From: JAFMPW01 sp041743085
GTDB taxonomy: Bacteria > Bacteroidota > Bacteroidia > Flavobacteriales > Flavobacteriaceae
NCBI GenBank assembly: GCA_041743085.1
Contig: JBGTNL010000102.1
Location: 1-64,000, forward strand
Length of the DNA stretch: 64,000 nt
Direction: 5' to 3'
Part shown: in pieces, positions 35,458 to 45,686 of the stretch
Layout: every line of letters starts with the position of its first letter
Position numbering within the stretch: the first letter of the stretch is position 1
Made by a program: the position numbers and the translations under genes
The notes under the pieces: model-generated
Database searches by the model: none
Seen by the model: only the letters and a program-made list of their open reading frames with translations
What the model was told of the DNA's origin: nothing

Positions 35458-38400
35458 CTACCTGCTCTCAAACCGTACATTCATGAGGGCCACAGGAGCA
35501 TCTCCCCTATCCTCCCCATCCTTGGGCTTATAGACAAAATAGATTTCATCTACTTTCTCGTTGACGGGGACATTCATTTTTATAGGAATGGCACCCCCTT
35601 CCTGACCCGCAACTGGTTTAGGCATGCCACCCGCACCTACGAGTTTACCGTCAGGCGCATTCAGACGCATCTCAAAATCCAGCCCGGCTGCAGGAGGGGT
35701 CTGCCAGCCTGCGGTAATCGTAGCCGACTTCACCCCTTTCAGATCTATATTCTCCAAAGCAAACCAACCCTTATTGGCCGGAAGCATCAAAAGATCCATC
35801 CCATTAAAGGATATGGGAGTTAGTCCGTCATTTTTTGTAGTAGGTGAAAAAGGAACCGTACTTCCCATAAGACTAACCGATTTCACTCCTGTCAAAGGCT
35901 TGGCCATGCCTACGCCATTGTCCGTATAACTTGCGGTCATCACCATGACGTTAGTTCCGGGCGTTGGCTTAGGGATGACCCTTCCGCTGGGTGGTAATGA
36001 TTTATTTACCGACCCGCCCCCCGCAAGAGATTGTATATAAGAGGCTATCTGTCTTGTTTCGTCTTTGGTGATATTGGGATGTGCAGGCATTACGACTTCG
36101 CCCCAAACCCCGGACCCCCCATCAATCATCCTTTTTTGCAGGTAAACTATGGCATTCGGATCCTTCTTATATTTTTCCGCAATTTCCATATAGTTGGGTC
36201 CAATCGACTTTTCATTCTCTTTATGACAGGTTTTGCAATCCATTCCCAACGTCAACGCTTTTCCTGTGACGGCTGCAGAAACCTGCTGATGGCCTAATGA
36301 CTTATTTACCTCATCCATACCTTCCATATAATCCACGGAAACGTATATATTGGAATCATCGATCGGCCCGCCATCATCATCTTTTACTGAAACCTTATAA
36401 TCCATAGGAACGCCCGCCATAAAGAAGGAGGAATTTCCGCCACTAAGGTCAATGGTTACCTCCGGCCTTGAATTTCCTGCAACCACCGAGGTTATTTCAC
36501 TCTTGGCCACTTCTCCCTTATCATCTTTGACTTCCGCCGAAATTTTATACTCCCCGGGCTCATTGTATGTATATGTAATTTTGGGTTCTATAGTTTCTTT
36601 GGTGGTACCATCGCCCAGATCCCAAACATAGGTTATAGCATCTTTCTCTCTGTCCATCGCCTCGATTTCGGCTGTCACTTCCAGAGGCAATTTCCCGGAA
36701 GTCCTATCCACGATAAGATGATCTATCACCGGGGGACGGTTACCTCCGTTATACTCAATATAGCTTAAGCCGGAATCGTCATTCTTTGAGAACCAACCAC
36801 TGCCATATTCCAGCAGATAGACCCGGCCGTCTGGCCCTAATTCCATATCAATAAGATTATTCACCTTAATATCGGGGGCAAATGGTTCCATTTTATTGAA
36901 CGTGCCGTCTTTGAAAAGACTGACGGCCATCATCCAGCCGCGCATCCATTCATATATGATTACTTTTCCGTCGTAATAATCGGGTATGGCATTGGTGCCG
37001 GAATACATATCAGCATAGTACGCAGGGCCGGCCATAGCGTTTCTTCCTCCCGTACCCACTTGAGGAAATTGCCCGGTATCCACGTAAGGGTAATATACGT
37101 ACGCAGGCATGGCTTTTGGTAGCTCTCGTAGTCCGGTATTGTTCTTGGAATCATTTATGGGCTTTTCAGCATCAAAAGTATTCCCGCTTTCTCCCGTCTC
37201 ATAATCATAGTCCACAAAGGGTTTGTTGTCCCCTATAAAAAGCGGCCACCCGAAATTCCCTGGTTCCCGCGCCTGGTTCATCTCATCGTAACCCCTTGGC
37301 CCCCTGTTAGCTATATCGTCTTCCCGGGCATCGGGGCCAACATCCCCCCAATAAACGTATCCTTTCCTGGGATCGACGGAAATCCTATAGGGATTGCGAT
37401 GCCCCATTGTATAGATTTCCGGACGGGTTTTTTCCGTACCCACCGGAAATAAATTGCCTTCCGGAATATCATACGTACCATCTTCATTCACTTTTATCCG
37501 TAATATCTTGCCGCGAAGGTCATTTGTGTTCCCCGAAGATCTTCTGGCATCGTATTGTTCGTGTCCCGGAATATCATTCAACGGTGCGTACCCGTTGTTT
37601 ACATACTTTACCCCCTTTTCATCAAAGGGTGTAGAGTTGTCCCCGGTAGACAAATACAAGAGATCATCCGGTCCAAAGGCTATGGAACCGCCGGTATGAC
37701 AACAGATCTCCCGCTGACTTTCCACATCCAGGATCACTTGTTCGGAATCCATATCAAATTTATCATCCTGAAATTTAAATCGGGACAAGCGGTTCACCGA
37801 TGCTTCTCCTGTTGGTGCGTAATACACATAGATCCAATGATTGTCTTCATAATGGGGATCCTTTTGAAGTCCCATTAGCCCTTCCTCCGCATTGACGCCG
37901 GGCGTCTTGAGGGTCTTGTGATAAACATCTAAAAAAGCAACTTGTGTTAGTTCCTCAGTCTCCGCGTTAAAGCGCATAATTTCCCCCCTTCGTTGCCCTA
38001 TGAGTACATCATTGTCAGGAAGAATTGCCATTTCTGTCGGTTCAAAAAACTCCCCTATCACTAACGGCTCTTTGGTAAACCTGTCTGCATCCGGAGGCAT
38101 TTGAGAAGTTACTTTTTTATAGTCCAACTTTAAATTATCCCCAATGGCATACTGAATACCGCCTAAAAGGTGCTTTAAAAAATTCTCTTCCGTATAACTT
38201 GCTTCGGTATGGCCAAGAGCCGTATAGAAAGCATGTCCTCCATCGTATTGATGATACCAACTCATAGGATGGTAATCGCCGTTCTCCCCGCCTTCATAGG
38301 TACTTTCATCGATGGTCATTACAACATTTACATCTGGATTTAATTTCTTAAAATTGTACATTTCATCCGTACGGTGCCAAACCGTATCCGTAAAAAATTC

Positions 38401-38865
38401 TGTGGCCGCAAAATCCTTGTCCTTTATGATAAAATCCGCTTCGGGAGTACCCGAAGGATGGCTCTGAAAATACCCTCCAACGAGTTTACCGTACCAGTTC
38501 CAGTCGTATTCCGTATCCGTAGCGGCATGTACGCCAACAAAGCCGCCCCCCGCTTGTATATAACGTTCAAAAGCTGCTTCCTGTCTGTTATCCAGTACAT
38601 TGCCTGTTGTGCTTAAGAAAATAATTGCGGAATACCGCTTTAAGGAATCTTCCTCAAAAAAAGCGGCATTCTTGGTTGTATCTACCTCAAAATTGTTCTC
38701 GGCACCCAGCTTTTGAATAGCTGCTATCCCGTTGGGAATGGAAGAATGCCTAAAGCCCATCGTTTTTGAAAATACCAAAACTTTGGGTTTGCCATCTCTT
38801 TTTGTATCGCATCCTGAAATTAATATGCAGCATAGTACCGCTGCCAGCCAAAAAGAATATTTCAT
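35458..38865 (-). CDS. ThuA / PQQ-type sugar dehydrogenase / PKD / cytochrome c lipoprotein
   Basis: A 1135-residue multidomain lipoprotein (signal MKYSFWLAAVLCCILISGC). In order: a ThuA-like domain (about 28-245; RHSSIPNGIAAIQKLG, GGFVGVHAATDTEYDW), a soluble glucose dehydrogenase-type six-blade propeller (about 265-715; EICCHTGGSIAFGPDDLLYL, PGNFGWPLFIGDN), a PKD domain (about 735-815; VWDLGDGTTKETI), a class I cytochrome c domain with CKTCH (from residue 877) and a Met-containing VVMPAHP segment, and a C-terminal beta-sandwich (about 1010-1135). It likely oxidises sugars outside the inner membrane and passes electrons through its own haem. The quinone cofactor is inferred from the family. 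Confidence 0.88.
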   Translation of the reverse strand: MKYSFWLAAVLCCILISGCDTKRDGKPKVLVFSKTMGFRHSSIPNGIAAIQKLGAENNFEVDTTKNAAFFEEDSLKRYSAIIFLSTTGNVLDNRQEAAFERYIQAGGGFVGVHAATDTEYDWNWYGKLVGGYFQSHPSGTPEADFIIKDKDFAATEFFTDTVWHRTDEMYNFKKLNPDVNVVMTIDESTYEGGENGDYHPMSWYHQYDGGHAFYTALGHTEASYTEENFLKHLLGGIQYAIGDNLKLDYKKVTSQMPPDADRFTKEPLVIGEFFEPTEMAILPDNDVLIGQRRGEIMRFNAETEELTQVAFLDVYHKTLKTPGVNAEEGLMGLQKDPHYEDNHWIYVYYAPTGEASVNRLSRFKFQDDKFDMDSEQVILDVESQREICCHTGGSIAFGPDDLLYLSTGDNSTPFDEKGVKYVNNGYAPLNDIPGHEQYDARRSSGNTNDLRGKILRIKVNEDGTYDIPEGNLFPVGTEKTRPEIYTMGHRNPYRISVDPRKGYVYWGDVGPDAREDDIANRGPRGYDEMNQAREPGNFGWPLFIGDNKPFVDYDYETGESGNTFDAEKPINDSKNNTGLRELPKAMPAYVYYPYVDTGQFPQVGTGGRNAMAGPAYYADMYSGTNAIPDYYDGKVIIYEWMRGWMMAVSLFKDGTFNKMEPFAPDIKVNNLIDMELGPDGRVYLLEYGSGWFSKNDDSGLSYIEYNGGNRPPVIDHLIVDRTSGKLPLEVTAEIEAMDREKDAITYVWDLGDGTTKETIEPKITYTYNEPGEYKISAEVKDDKGEVAKSEITSVVAGNSRPEVTIDLSGGNSSFFMAGVPMDYKVSVKDDDGGPIDDSNIYVSVDYMEGMDEVNKSLGHQQVSAAVTGKALTLGMDCKTCHKENEKSIGPNYMEIAEKYKKDPNAIVYLQKRMIDGGSGVWGEVVMPAHPNITKDETRQIASYIQSLAGGGSVNKSLPPSGRVIPKPTPGTNVMVMTASYTDNGVGMAKPLTGVKSVSLMGSTVPFSPTTKNDGLTPISFNGMDLLMLPANKGWFALENIDLKGVKSATITAGWQTPPAAGLDFEMRLNAPDGKLVGAGGMPKPVAGQEGGAIPIKMNVPVNEKVDEIYFVYKPKDGEDRGDAPVALMNVRFESR

Positions 38866-38978
38866 TTTATATAGGGTATATTTCGTTGATGAGGTTTTAA
38901 AGATATGTATTGTAAATGTTAATTGCTAAAGAATTTATTACGGAGAATTTGATTCTTGTGATTATATTTAAGGAACGA

Positions 38979-39557
38979 ATGGAGATTCCTGAGATCTATT
39001 TTAAGAGCGATACCGAATGGCGGAAGTGGTTACATGATCATCATGGCACGTCCAAAGGAATATACCTCGTTTTTTATAAGGTGGATCATGATCTCGACAG
39101 TATGCGATGGGAAGAAGCCGTAAAAGTTGCCTTGTGCTATGGGTGGATCGATAGTACGGTTAAAAGTTTAGGCGAAGGAAAACGAAGGCAATACTTCTGT
39201 CCCCGAAAACCGAAAAGTACATGGAGCAAAATAAATAAAACCCATATTAAAGAATTAAAGGCCAAAAGCCTGATGCATAAGAGTGGGTTGGAAAAAATAA
39301 AATCCGCTAAAAAAGATGGGTCATGGACGGCCCTGGACGATGTAGAGAAAGGCGTAGTTCCAAAAGACCTGCAAAAGGCTTTTGACAAGAATTCAACGGC
39401 TTTCAAAAATTATCAAAATTTCACCAGGGGTCAACGAAAAAGCTATCTGTATTGGTTGAATCAGGCTAAACGTGAAGAAACGCGGAAAAGGCGTATCTCA
39501 GAAATTATCGAATTGTGTGCCGCCAATATAAAATCCAGGAATGCAGGATACAATTAA
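38979..39557 (+). CDS. YdeI/OmpD-associated family protein
   Basis: A protein of about 192 residues beginning MEIPEIYFKSDTEWRKWLHD. The blocks GIYLVFYKVDHDLDSMRWEEAVKVALCYGWID and YFCPRKPKSTWSKIN are those of the YdeI family, whose role is not well defined. The longest frame starts 21 codons earlier, but the ATG at 38979 has an AAGGA ribosome binding site just before it and the expected family start. Cytoplasmic, no signal peptide. It stands alone, divergent from the large ThuA lipoprotein gene. Confidence 0.87.
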   Translation: MEIPEIYFKSDTEWRKWLHDHHGTSKGIYLVFYKVDHDLDSMRWEEAVKVALCYGWIDSTVKSLGEGKRRQYFCPRKPKSTWSKINKTHIKELKAKSLMHKSGLEKIKSAKKDGSWTALDDVEKGVVPKDLQKAFDKNSTAFKNYQNFTRGQRKSYLYWLNQAKREETRKRRISEIIELCAANIKSRNAGYN

Positions 39558-39955
39558 CAGATTGGCCTTAGATGCATTTATTTTTAGGCCGCGGTAATTC
39601 TGAAAAAAGAAGCATTCCCCGCAAAGATCGGTAGGCAGCTCAAAAACAACAAAGAATTGATGCCGGCTACTGTGGTGCCTTGCAACAATAGTATTGTTGT
39701 TATTTTATTTGACATTTGAATCAGGATAACATCTTAAAATTCCTATACCATGAAACCTCGATGTCGGCACAAAATAATTCTAGGGAAAACGGTTATAATA
39801 GGGGATGAATAAATGAAACCTAGATGCTAGAAACTAGACTTTTTCTTACTTGGTTTTGTGTTTTTTTGTCTTGTTTCTAGACTCTAGGCTCCAGTTTCTG
39901 TTTTTTTGAAGCAAGGATTGTTAAGTTATTAAATATTTAACCTAAGTTTATTCGT
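39558..39955. other. intergenic stretch with a CTAG-rich inverted repeat
   Basis: The first 160 bases hold no recognisable gene, only short open frames. The main feature is the inverted repeat at 39819-39888. TAAGTTTA at 39943-39950, with a TTG 22 bases upstream, could be the promoter of the amidohydrolase gene starting at 39956. Confidence 0.45.
39819..39888. repeat. CTAG-rich inverted repeat, gene-free version of the four-helix-bundle arms
   Basis: CCTAGATGCTAGAAAC (39819-39834) pairs with GTTTCTAGACTCTAGG (39873-39888), 14 of 16 positions, with 38 bases between. The left arm shares CTAGATG, CTAGAA and ACTAGACT with the arm before the four-helix-bundle gene (20826-20854). The right arm shares TCTAGACTCT with the arm after that gene. 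Confidence 0.6.
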
Positions 39956-41332
39956 ATGAAAAGAATCTTTGTATTAGTTATTGCCCTAATTACCGTCTCC
40001 TGCAATCGGGCACAGGAAAAGATGAGCCCTGCCGCTACCTTAATCTCAAATGTGAACATTGTTGATGTTCGCTCCGGCAATATCCTTGAAGGCCGATATA
40101 TTGTGGTCGACTCCGGAAAAATAAAAAGCATATCGGAAACAGTTGAAAATCCTGAAAATTATGTGCGGCAAATTGAAGGTACCGGTAAATACGCCCTCCC
40201 GGGACTGGCCGAAATGCATGCACATATCCCCTCACCTGATACCTCAAAGGAACGCATTGAGGAAACACTTTTTTTGTATCTCTCCAACGGCATTACCACC
40301 ATCAGGGGAATGCTTGGGCACCCATCGCACCTGGAGATGCGTGAAAAAGTTAAATCGGGTGAACTGTTAAGTCCAAGGATTTTTACATCAAGTCCGTCAC
40401 TCAATGGCAATTCTATTCCTACTCCCGAGGAAGCCCGGGCAAAGGTAACCGCTTACAAAGATGAAGGATACGATTTTCTGAAAATTCATCCCGGTATTCA
40501 GCGGGAAGCATTCGATGAACTTGTTAAAACGGCCAACGAATTAGGAATCGAATTTTCGGGCCATGTCCCCGTTGATGTCGGAATTCGTCATGCGCTTGAG
40601 AGCAAATATGCTTCTATTGACCATGTTGACGGTTTCCTAGAGGGGCTTGTCCCGGAATCCGAAAACGTAAATCCGGCCGAAAACGGTTTTTTTGGTTATG
40701 ATTTTACGCCCCTGGTAGACACCGGGAAAATTGATGAGTTAGTCCGGATGGCCAGGGACAACGAAGTCTGGATCGTTCCCACTCAGAGTCTTTTTGAACG
40801 GTGGTTTGCGCCCACTGACGGAGAAGAATTGCTCGCTCAGCCCGAAATGAAATATATGCCGGCCTCCACCCTAAATGACTGGAAACAGCGCAAAGAACAA
40901 TCCACTGGCCCCGGTTCCGGTTTCGATGAAGCCCAATGGGAAACCTTTGACGCCATCCGTATGGAATTCATAAAAAAGCTGCAGGACAATGGCCATGGGA
41001 TGCTCTTAGGTTCCGATGCCCCTCAGCTGTTCAATGTTCCCGGATTCTCTATTCATCATGAAATCGCTGGCATGGTAAGGGCCGGACTTACACCTTTGGA
41101 AATTATACAGTCGGGAACAACCAATCCTGCCCTATTTTTTGGTATGGGAGACACTTTTGGTGAAATAAAAGCGGGATTGGATGCCGACATTTTACTCATG
41201 GATAGCAATCCCCTGGAAAATGTGGAAGCTCTGAAGCAGCTCTCAGGGGTGATGGTCCGCGGGGTCTGGCTAGACAGGAATACCATAGACAACAGACTGG
41301 CCGAGATAGCCCAACACGCCTCAGAAAAATAA
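39956..41332 (+). CDS. amidohydrolase-family lipoprotein
   Basis: A 458-residue metal-dependent hydrolase with a lipoprotein signal (MKRIFVLVIALITVSCNRAQ, Cys17). The fold is the imidazolonepropionase/prolidase-like branch: ALPGLAEMHAHIP supplies the HxH metal pair, FLKIHPG gives the bridging Lys position, GHVPVDVG and SIDHVDGF give further His residues, and LLGSDAPQLFNVPG carries the catalytic Asp. It probably cleaves a cyclic amide, dipeptide or lactone in the periplasm. The substrate cannot be told. Single gene. Confidence 0.87.
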   Translation: MKRIFVLVIALITVSCNRAQEKMSPAATLISNVNIVDVRSGNILEGRYIVVDSGKIKSISETVENPENYVRQIEGTGKYALPGLAEMHAHIPSPDTSKERIEETLFLYLSNGITTIRGMLGHPSHLEMREKVKSGELLSPRIFTSSPSLNGNSIPTPEEARAKVTAYKDEGYDFLKIHPGIQREAFDELVKTANELGIEFSGHVPVDVGIRHALESKYASIDHVDGFLEGLVPESENVNPAENGFFGYDFTPLVDTGKIDELVRMARDNEVWIVPTQSLFERWFAPTDGEELLAQPEMKYMPASTLNDWKQRKEQSTGPGSGFDEAQWETFDAIRMEFIKKLQDNGHGMLLGSDAPQLFNVPGFSIHHEIAGMVRAGLTPLEIIQSGTTNPALFFGMGDTFGEIKAGLDADILLMDSNPLENVEALKQLSGVMVRGVWLDRNTIDNRLAEIAQHASEK

Positions 41333-41435
41333 AGAATTTTAGAGGTCAGTAGCTACTTGCATACCTTTGTTTTAGCATTCTAGTCCGCTATTTGAGGGTT
41401 TAGAATATTTTGTGAACTTGTAACATCCCGAAGAA

Positions 41436-41640
41436 ACCCCTCCGCCTTCGGCACCGTGCCTTCCTCTCGTTGCACTCGTCGGAGGCAAGTGAAATAATAC
41501 GATTAACGGTTTACCAATAACTATAAACCTATTCGAAAAAAGTTTTTAGCCCCGAACCCTCGGGGGGGAAGTCTTGCACTAAAATGCATACCTGCCTAAA
41601 GGCGGCAGGCAGGGTTTCAACTAACGATTGGGACCAATGA
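41436..41640. repeat. modular intergenic repeats, copy at 41.5 kb
   Basis: 41436-41455 is a near copy of 35331-35350. From 41503 the text TTAACGGTTTACCAATAACT, then TTCGAAAAAAGTTTTTAG, TTGCACTAAAATGCATACC, the CCTGCC/GGCAGG hairpin, AGGGTTTCAACTAACGA and GACCAATGAAA matches 56015-56139 in order; part of it matches 44553-44624. No gene is seen in this 320-base gap. Confidence 0.75.
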
Positions 41641-41652
41641 AAATAATACCTT

Positions 41653-44133
41653 CTAAGGATTGTATTCCCCGTCTTCTTCTTCTCCGCCCTGTCCTTGGCG
41701 TCCATTTCGCTCCTTTTTCTGATTTATCCTGTAAATAAACGACAATGTCATCTGCCGTTCCCGCCACTGAAATTCACTTTCAGAGGTGAAAAAAGGTGTT
41801 TGGGTAAGCGATCTTCTTTTTCGCGTATTCAACAGATCGCTGACATTGAAGGAAAGGGTGCCCTTATCGCCAAGAACATCTTTACTAAACGCGAGATCCA
41901 GCGAAAAAATTCCTTTGCTTTCGGACTGGGAGGTTGAACGAGGGCCCCTGTAAAAGGCATTGGTCTGCCAATCAATTTTGGCCGGTAAAGTAACCTTGGA
42001 GCTAAACCGTGCAAACCAACTGTTATTGTCAGTACCGTAATCGACCTCATTAAAAACTCCTTCCGAGGAAAACCGGAAGAAGTTGAAACTTCCGTTGAGG
42101 CGAAGCCATTGGGCAGGATTGTATAAGACCCCCGCTTCTGCACCAAATCGTTCATTAGTTGATAAGTTGATAGGGATAGATCGGATGATCCTGATACCGT
42201 CTGAGGTGATTTCTCCCGTTTCCTCCTGAATAACCTCAAACGAATTGGTTTCCCTCTGGTAATATATTGATGAGGTTAAAGTCAATTTTTCCCATCTCCT
42301 CAAATAACCCAGGTCAAAGGCGTTGGCAAAAGAGGGGTCCAGGTCCGGATTACCCTGAAAAATATTAGTCCTGCTCGATCTTGAGGGAAACGGATTTATA
42401 AAGAACCCCCTTGGCCTGTTAATTCGACGGTTATAGCCCAACGAAATATTTTCCTCTTCGCGAAGCTCATAGATTAAATTCACCGTAGGAAAAAGCCCGA
42501 GGTAGTTTTTATCAAAGTTAAGATCCACCTCTGCGCCTAATGACTCCTCCAGGGCGGTCACATCAAAATCGGAAGCTACCTCCCCCTTAAGTTGGGTATT
42601 TTCTAGCCGTAGCCCCAATAAAAAGGAGAATTTTCCAAATTTATCGCCGTATTGGGAATAAAAGGCATTCACATTCTCGTCATAAGTGAACTTGTTGGTT
42701 AAGTCCTCATTGGTTTCAAACAGGCCGATATTCTGATTCAGGGTATCCAATCTGTAGTCGTTAATCTCTTGCTCAAAATTACCGCGGTAACCCGCTTCAA
42801 ACTGAGCATCTTCCAACGGTAGAACATAATCCGCCTGGATCAAATATTCGTTCTGTGTTTCGATTTCAAAAATATTTTCCCTTGCCAACAATTGATTATC
42901 CGGGAAGGTCTGGTTTTCAGCTATAATGGTTGGCACGGTTTCATCATCATAGGAATACTGAAAATCCGCGGTTAACTTATGGCCTTCGTCATTAAAGTTG
43001 TTCTGGTAATTCAGGGAAATTTGGTAACTTTTGTCATCCTCATTCTCCTCTTCAGATCTGAATGTCCTGCTGTCAAGGGCATTGTCAACAAATCGCCTGC
43101 TCGTATTTTCCGTAACATCCTGCTCGTCAGTAATGCGGGCAAATATACTACCCGTTACGGAAGACTTCTCTGTTAGAAAATACTCCATCCCCAGATTTAC
43201 ATTGAATCCTTTGTCATTCCTAAGAATGTCCCTGTTCTCGATGATCCTGTTAAATTCACCGGCTGTGTAGGTGTTGTCGAAGAATGCATTCCCGGGAGGT
43301 TCCCGATAAAAATAACCCAGGGTATTGAAGATGTTGAACTTATCGGTTCGCAGGTTGAAATTGGATGTGATCTGACTCGCAAGTGGATACCCCACACTTG
43401 TATTTACGGAGCCATTAAATCCAAGCGTTTTCTCCTTTTTAAGGATAATATTCAGGATTCCCGCAGTACCTTCCGCATCATAGCGGGCCGAAGGACTTGT
43501 AATCACCTCCACACTTTCTATGGCATCGGCAGGTAATTGACGCAGCGCATCCGTGGATCCGAAGCCTGCCATAGCTGATGGCTTTCCGTTGATCAGTATA
43601 CGGACATTTTCATTTCCCCGCAGGCTTATGGCACCGTCCACATCTACGGTAACCGAAGGTATGTTGTTAAGGGCGTCACTGACATTTCCCCCACTGGTGG
43701 TAATGTCTTTCCCTATATTATAGATCTTTTTGTCGAGCCGCACTTCTACAGTAGTTTTTTCCCCAACTACTTCCACACCTTCTAGCTGGGCTACATCCAC
43801 AGTAAGCTTAATAGTTCCCAGATCGGTTGAGGAATTCAGTTCCTGTGCCTCCATGGTAAATGATTTATAGGAGATATACTCAACCCGTACGTCGTACCTC
43901 CCGGGGGTTGTTTCCACGTTAAATTTTCCGTTTACATCGGTTATACCTCCCGTTACTTTTCCCGGATCATCAAGACTCTGCAAAACCAAAGTCGCATATT
44001 CGAGGGGCTGATCGGTTTCCTGGTCCAAAACAGTTCCCGTAACAGCTATGGTACTACCACTTTGTGCGGAGACATTGAAAGTGATGAAAACTATGAGCAG
44101 GAGAAAAGGGATAGAAGAAAATTTATATGGCAT
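41653..44133 (-). CDS. outer-membrane beta-barrel receptor (TonB-dependent-like, OMP_b-brl_3)
   Basis: An 826-residue outer-membrane protein with a signal peptide (MPYKFSSIPFLLLIVFITFNVSAQ). A carboxypeptidase regulatory-like beta-sandwich comes first (about 30-115; GTVLDQETDQPLEYATLVL). A plug domain follows (about 120-225; SLRGNENVRILINGKPSAM, ESVEVITSPSARYDAEGTAG), and then a long barrel. The barrel has family blocks such as LGYNRRINRPRGFFINPFPS. The tail is polar and Gly/Glu-rich. It resembles receptors with no SusD partner, and none is encoded beside it. The ligand is unknown. Confidence 0.92.
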   Translation of the reverse strand: MPYKFSSIPFLLLIVFITFNVSAQSGSTIAVTGTVLDQETDQPLEYATLVLQSLDDPGKVTGGITDVNGKFNVETTPGRYDVRVEYISYKSFTMEAQELNSSTDLGTIKLTVDVAQLEGVEVVGEKTTVEVRLDKKIYNIGKDITTSGGNVSDALNNIPSVTVDVDGAISLRGNENVRILINGKPSAMAGFGSTDALRQLPADAIESVEVITSPSARYDAEGTAGILNIILKKEKTLGFNGSVNTSVGYPLASQITSNFNLRTDKFNIFNTLGYFYREPPGNAFFDNTYTAGEFNRIIENRDILRNDKGFNVNLGMEYFLTEKSSVTGSIFARITDEQDVTENTSRRFVDNALDSRTFRSEEENEDDKSYQISLNYQNNFNDEGHKLTADFQYSYDDETVPTIIAENQTFPDNQLLARENIFEIETQNEYLIQADYVLPLEDAQFEAGYRGNFEQEINDYRLDTLNQNIGLFETNEDLTNKFTYDENVNAFYSQYGDKFGKFSFLLGLRLENTQLKGEVASDFDVTALEESLGAEVDLNFDKNYLGLFPTVNLIYELREEENISLGYNRRINRPRGFFINPFPSRSSRTNIFQGNPDLDPSFANAFDLGYLRRWEKLTLTSSIYYQRETNSFEVIQEETGEITSDGIRIIRSIPINLSTNERFGAEAGVLYNPAQWLRLNGSFNFFRFSSEGVFNEVDYGTDNNSWFARFSSKVTLPAKIDWQTNAFYRGPRSTSQSESKGIFSLDLAFSKDVLGDKGTLSFNVSDLLNTRKRRSLTQTPFFTSESEFQWRERQMTLSFIYRINQKKERNGRQGQGGEEEDGEYNP

Positions 44134-44390
44134 TGGCTTAATTCAAGAGATTTATAAAAATTATATCAAAGTTCGTGATACCTTGAGAATTTTAACACTA
44201 TTTTCTTTGAACGACAGTTGTTCTATTCTCAACGACCTTAAAAAAATGTTAATGCTGTTTGGTTTTTAGCAGTTCCGCAATTTGTCAAAAAATCCGGGAA
44301 CTCGCCTTTTCTTGGAAATTCGCCCGCTATCATTTTCCCTCTCCCGTATAATCAAAAGAATAAACCTGGTCCCCCGGGGTTAGTAAGAAA

Positions 44391-44624
44391 ACTAAACCAT
44401 GGATTGAAAATCCATGCCTGTCCGTCCTATGGCGGAGGTTTTGAAAAGCAATGGAATCGCCAACGGTTATCGGGTTACCAAGTTGTTCGTTATTTAGTCG
44501 GAACGCCTTAATAACTTAATAATCAATAACCCAATACTATTATGGCCAAAATGTTTTTTTAGAAACCGAAAGTCTTGCACTAAAGTGCATACCTGCCTGC
44601 CGCCAGGCAGGGTTTCAACTAACT
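44391..44624. repeat. modular intergenic repeats, copy at 44.5 kb
   Basis: A perfect 26-bp match joins 44407-44432 with 55872-55897 (core TCCATGCCTGTCCGTCCTAT). A second module at 44553-44624 (TTGCACTAAAGTGCATACC, hairpin CCTGCCTGCCGCCAGGCAGG at 44592-44611, AGGGTTTCAACTAAC) matches those at 41.5 and 56.1 kb. Nothing else is seen in this 509-base gap. Confidence 0.75.
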
Positions 44625-44642
44625 AAGATGAAGAATGGATGC

Positions 44643-45512
44643 CTATCGCATTTCATATTGCTTTTTATATTCCCTGGGGGTTCTGTTTGTTAAGGCCTTG
44701 AATTGCCTGTTAAAATTTGACAGCGTCCTGAAACCGCTTTCGTAACAAACCTGTGAAGCATTCATTTTTTTTTCAATAAGTAGCTTGCAGGCATGACCGA
44801 CACGTATTTCGCTTACAAATTCCGAAAAAGTTTTATTGGCATGGGTTTTAAAATACCTGCTAAATGAGGTTGGTGCCATACACGTCATTGCGGCAAGTTC
44901 GGAAAGAGCTATGTTATTTTTAAAATTTTTCATTACATAGGCGTAAACCATATTCATGCGTTGCGTATCGCCTTGTTTCAGGGAATTTGTATACCCCGCG
45001 CTGGCCAGTAATTCAATCTCCGGGGACAAGGAAATGGAGTTTAGGATATGAAGTAGTTTCAGTACACCGGCAAATCCTTCCAGATCTAATAGAACGGTGA
45101 GCATTTGACCAATTTTTTTTCTGGTATTTCCTTTAATATTCACCCCCCTTAAACTGTTTTTGAAGAGTTGCCGTAACTTGATGGTTTCTTCTTTCAGCAA
45201 TAAGTCCTTCCCCAGAATATTTTCATGGAAGTAAACTACAATACCCTCGCACCCCTGGCTTTTAACAAAAGTCGATCCTTCAGTATCGCTTCTCCACAAA
45301 TGGGGAAGATTAGGACCGGTAAACGTGATATCGCCTGCTTTAAACTGTTTCACACTGTCGCCTATAAAACGGGTACCGCTCCCTTTGACTACCATAAATA
45401 GCTGGTATTCCGAATGAAAATGCCAGTTAGGATCAAAAATGGGACGTTTCAGTGCTTTGACCACATAGGCGTGCACAGTGGGAATTGGCGATTTTTGTAG
45501 TGCGGATTTCAA
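44643..45512 (-). CDS. AraC-family regulator with N-terminal cupin domain
   Basis: A 289-residue regulator. The cupin part (about 20-100) has WHFHSEYQLFMVVKGSGTRF and GDITFTGPNLPHLW, a ligand-binding pattern typical of sugar regulators. The C-terminal double helix-turn-helix (about 190-287) has IALSELAAMTCMAPTSFSRY and MNASQVCYESGFRTLSNFNR followed by TPREYKKQY. It is divergent from the ThuA/propeller operon starting at 45687 across a 174-base gap and is the obvious candidate to control it. The inducer is probably a sugar or sugar derivative (inference). Confidence 0.92.
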   Translation of the reverse strand: MKSALQKSPIPTVHAYVVKALKRPIFDPNWHFHSEYQLFMVVKGSGTRFIGDSVKQFKAGDITFTGPNLPHLWRSDTEGSTFVKSQGCEGIVVYFHENILGKDLLLKEETIKLRQLFKNSLRGVNIKGNTRKKIGQMLTVLLDLEGFAGVLKLLHILNSISLSPEIELLASAGYTNSLKQGDTQRMNMVYAYVMKNFKNNIALSELAAMTCMAPTSFSRYFKTHANKTFSEFVSEIRVGHACKLLIEKKMNASQVCYESGFRTLSNFNRQFKALTNRTPREYKKQYEMR

Positions 45513-45686
45513 AGTGCTGGTATCGATTTAATGAAACGCAAGGGTCTTTAATTAATGTATTAAATTAACACTAAAATAAAAAATATACCCATTTCATGTT
45601 AATATAAAGTCAATATCGGATAGAATAAAGTGTACTTTACCCTGATTTATTTTCTAAAATTGAAATCCAATTAATTCATACTTAGG

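Noticed and set aside
35437..35823. Plus-strand open frames opposite the large ThuA lipoprotein gene
   Set aside because: They are antisense shadows of a well-supported coding region on the minus strand.
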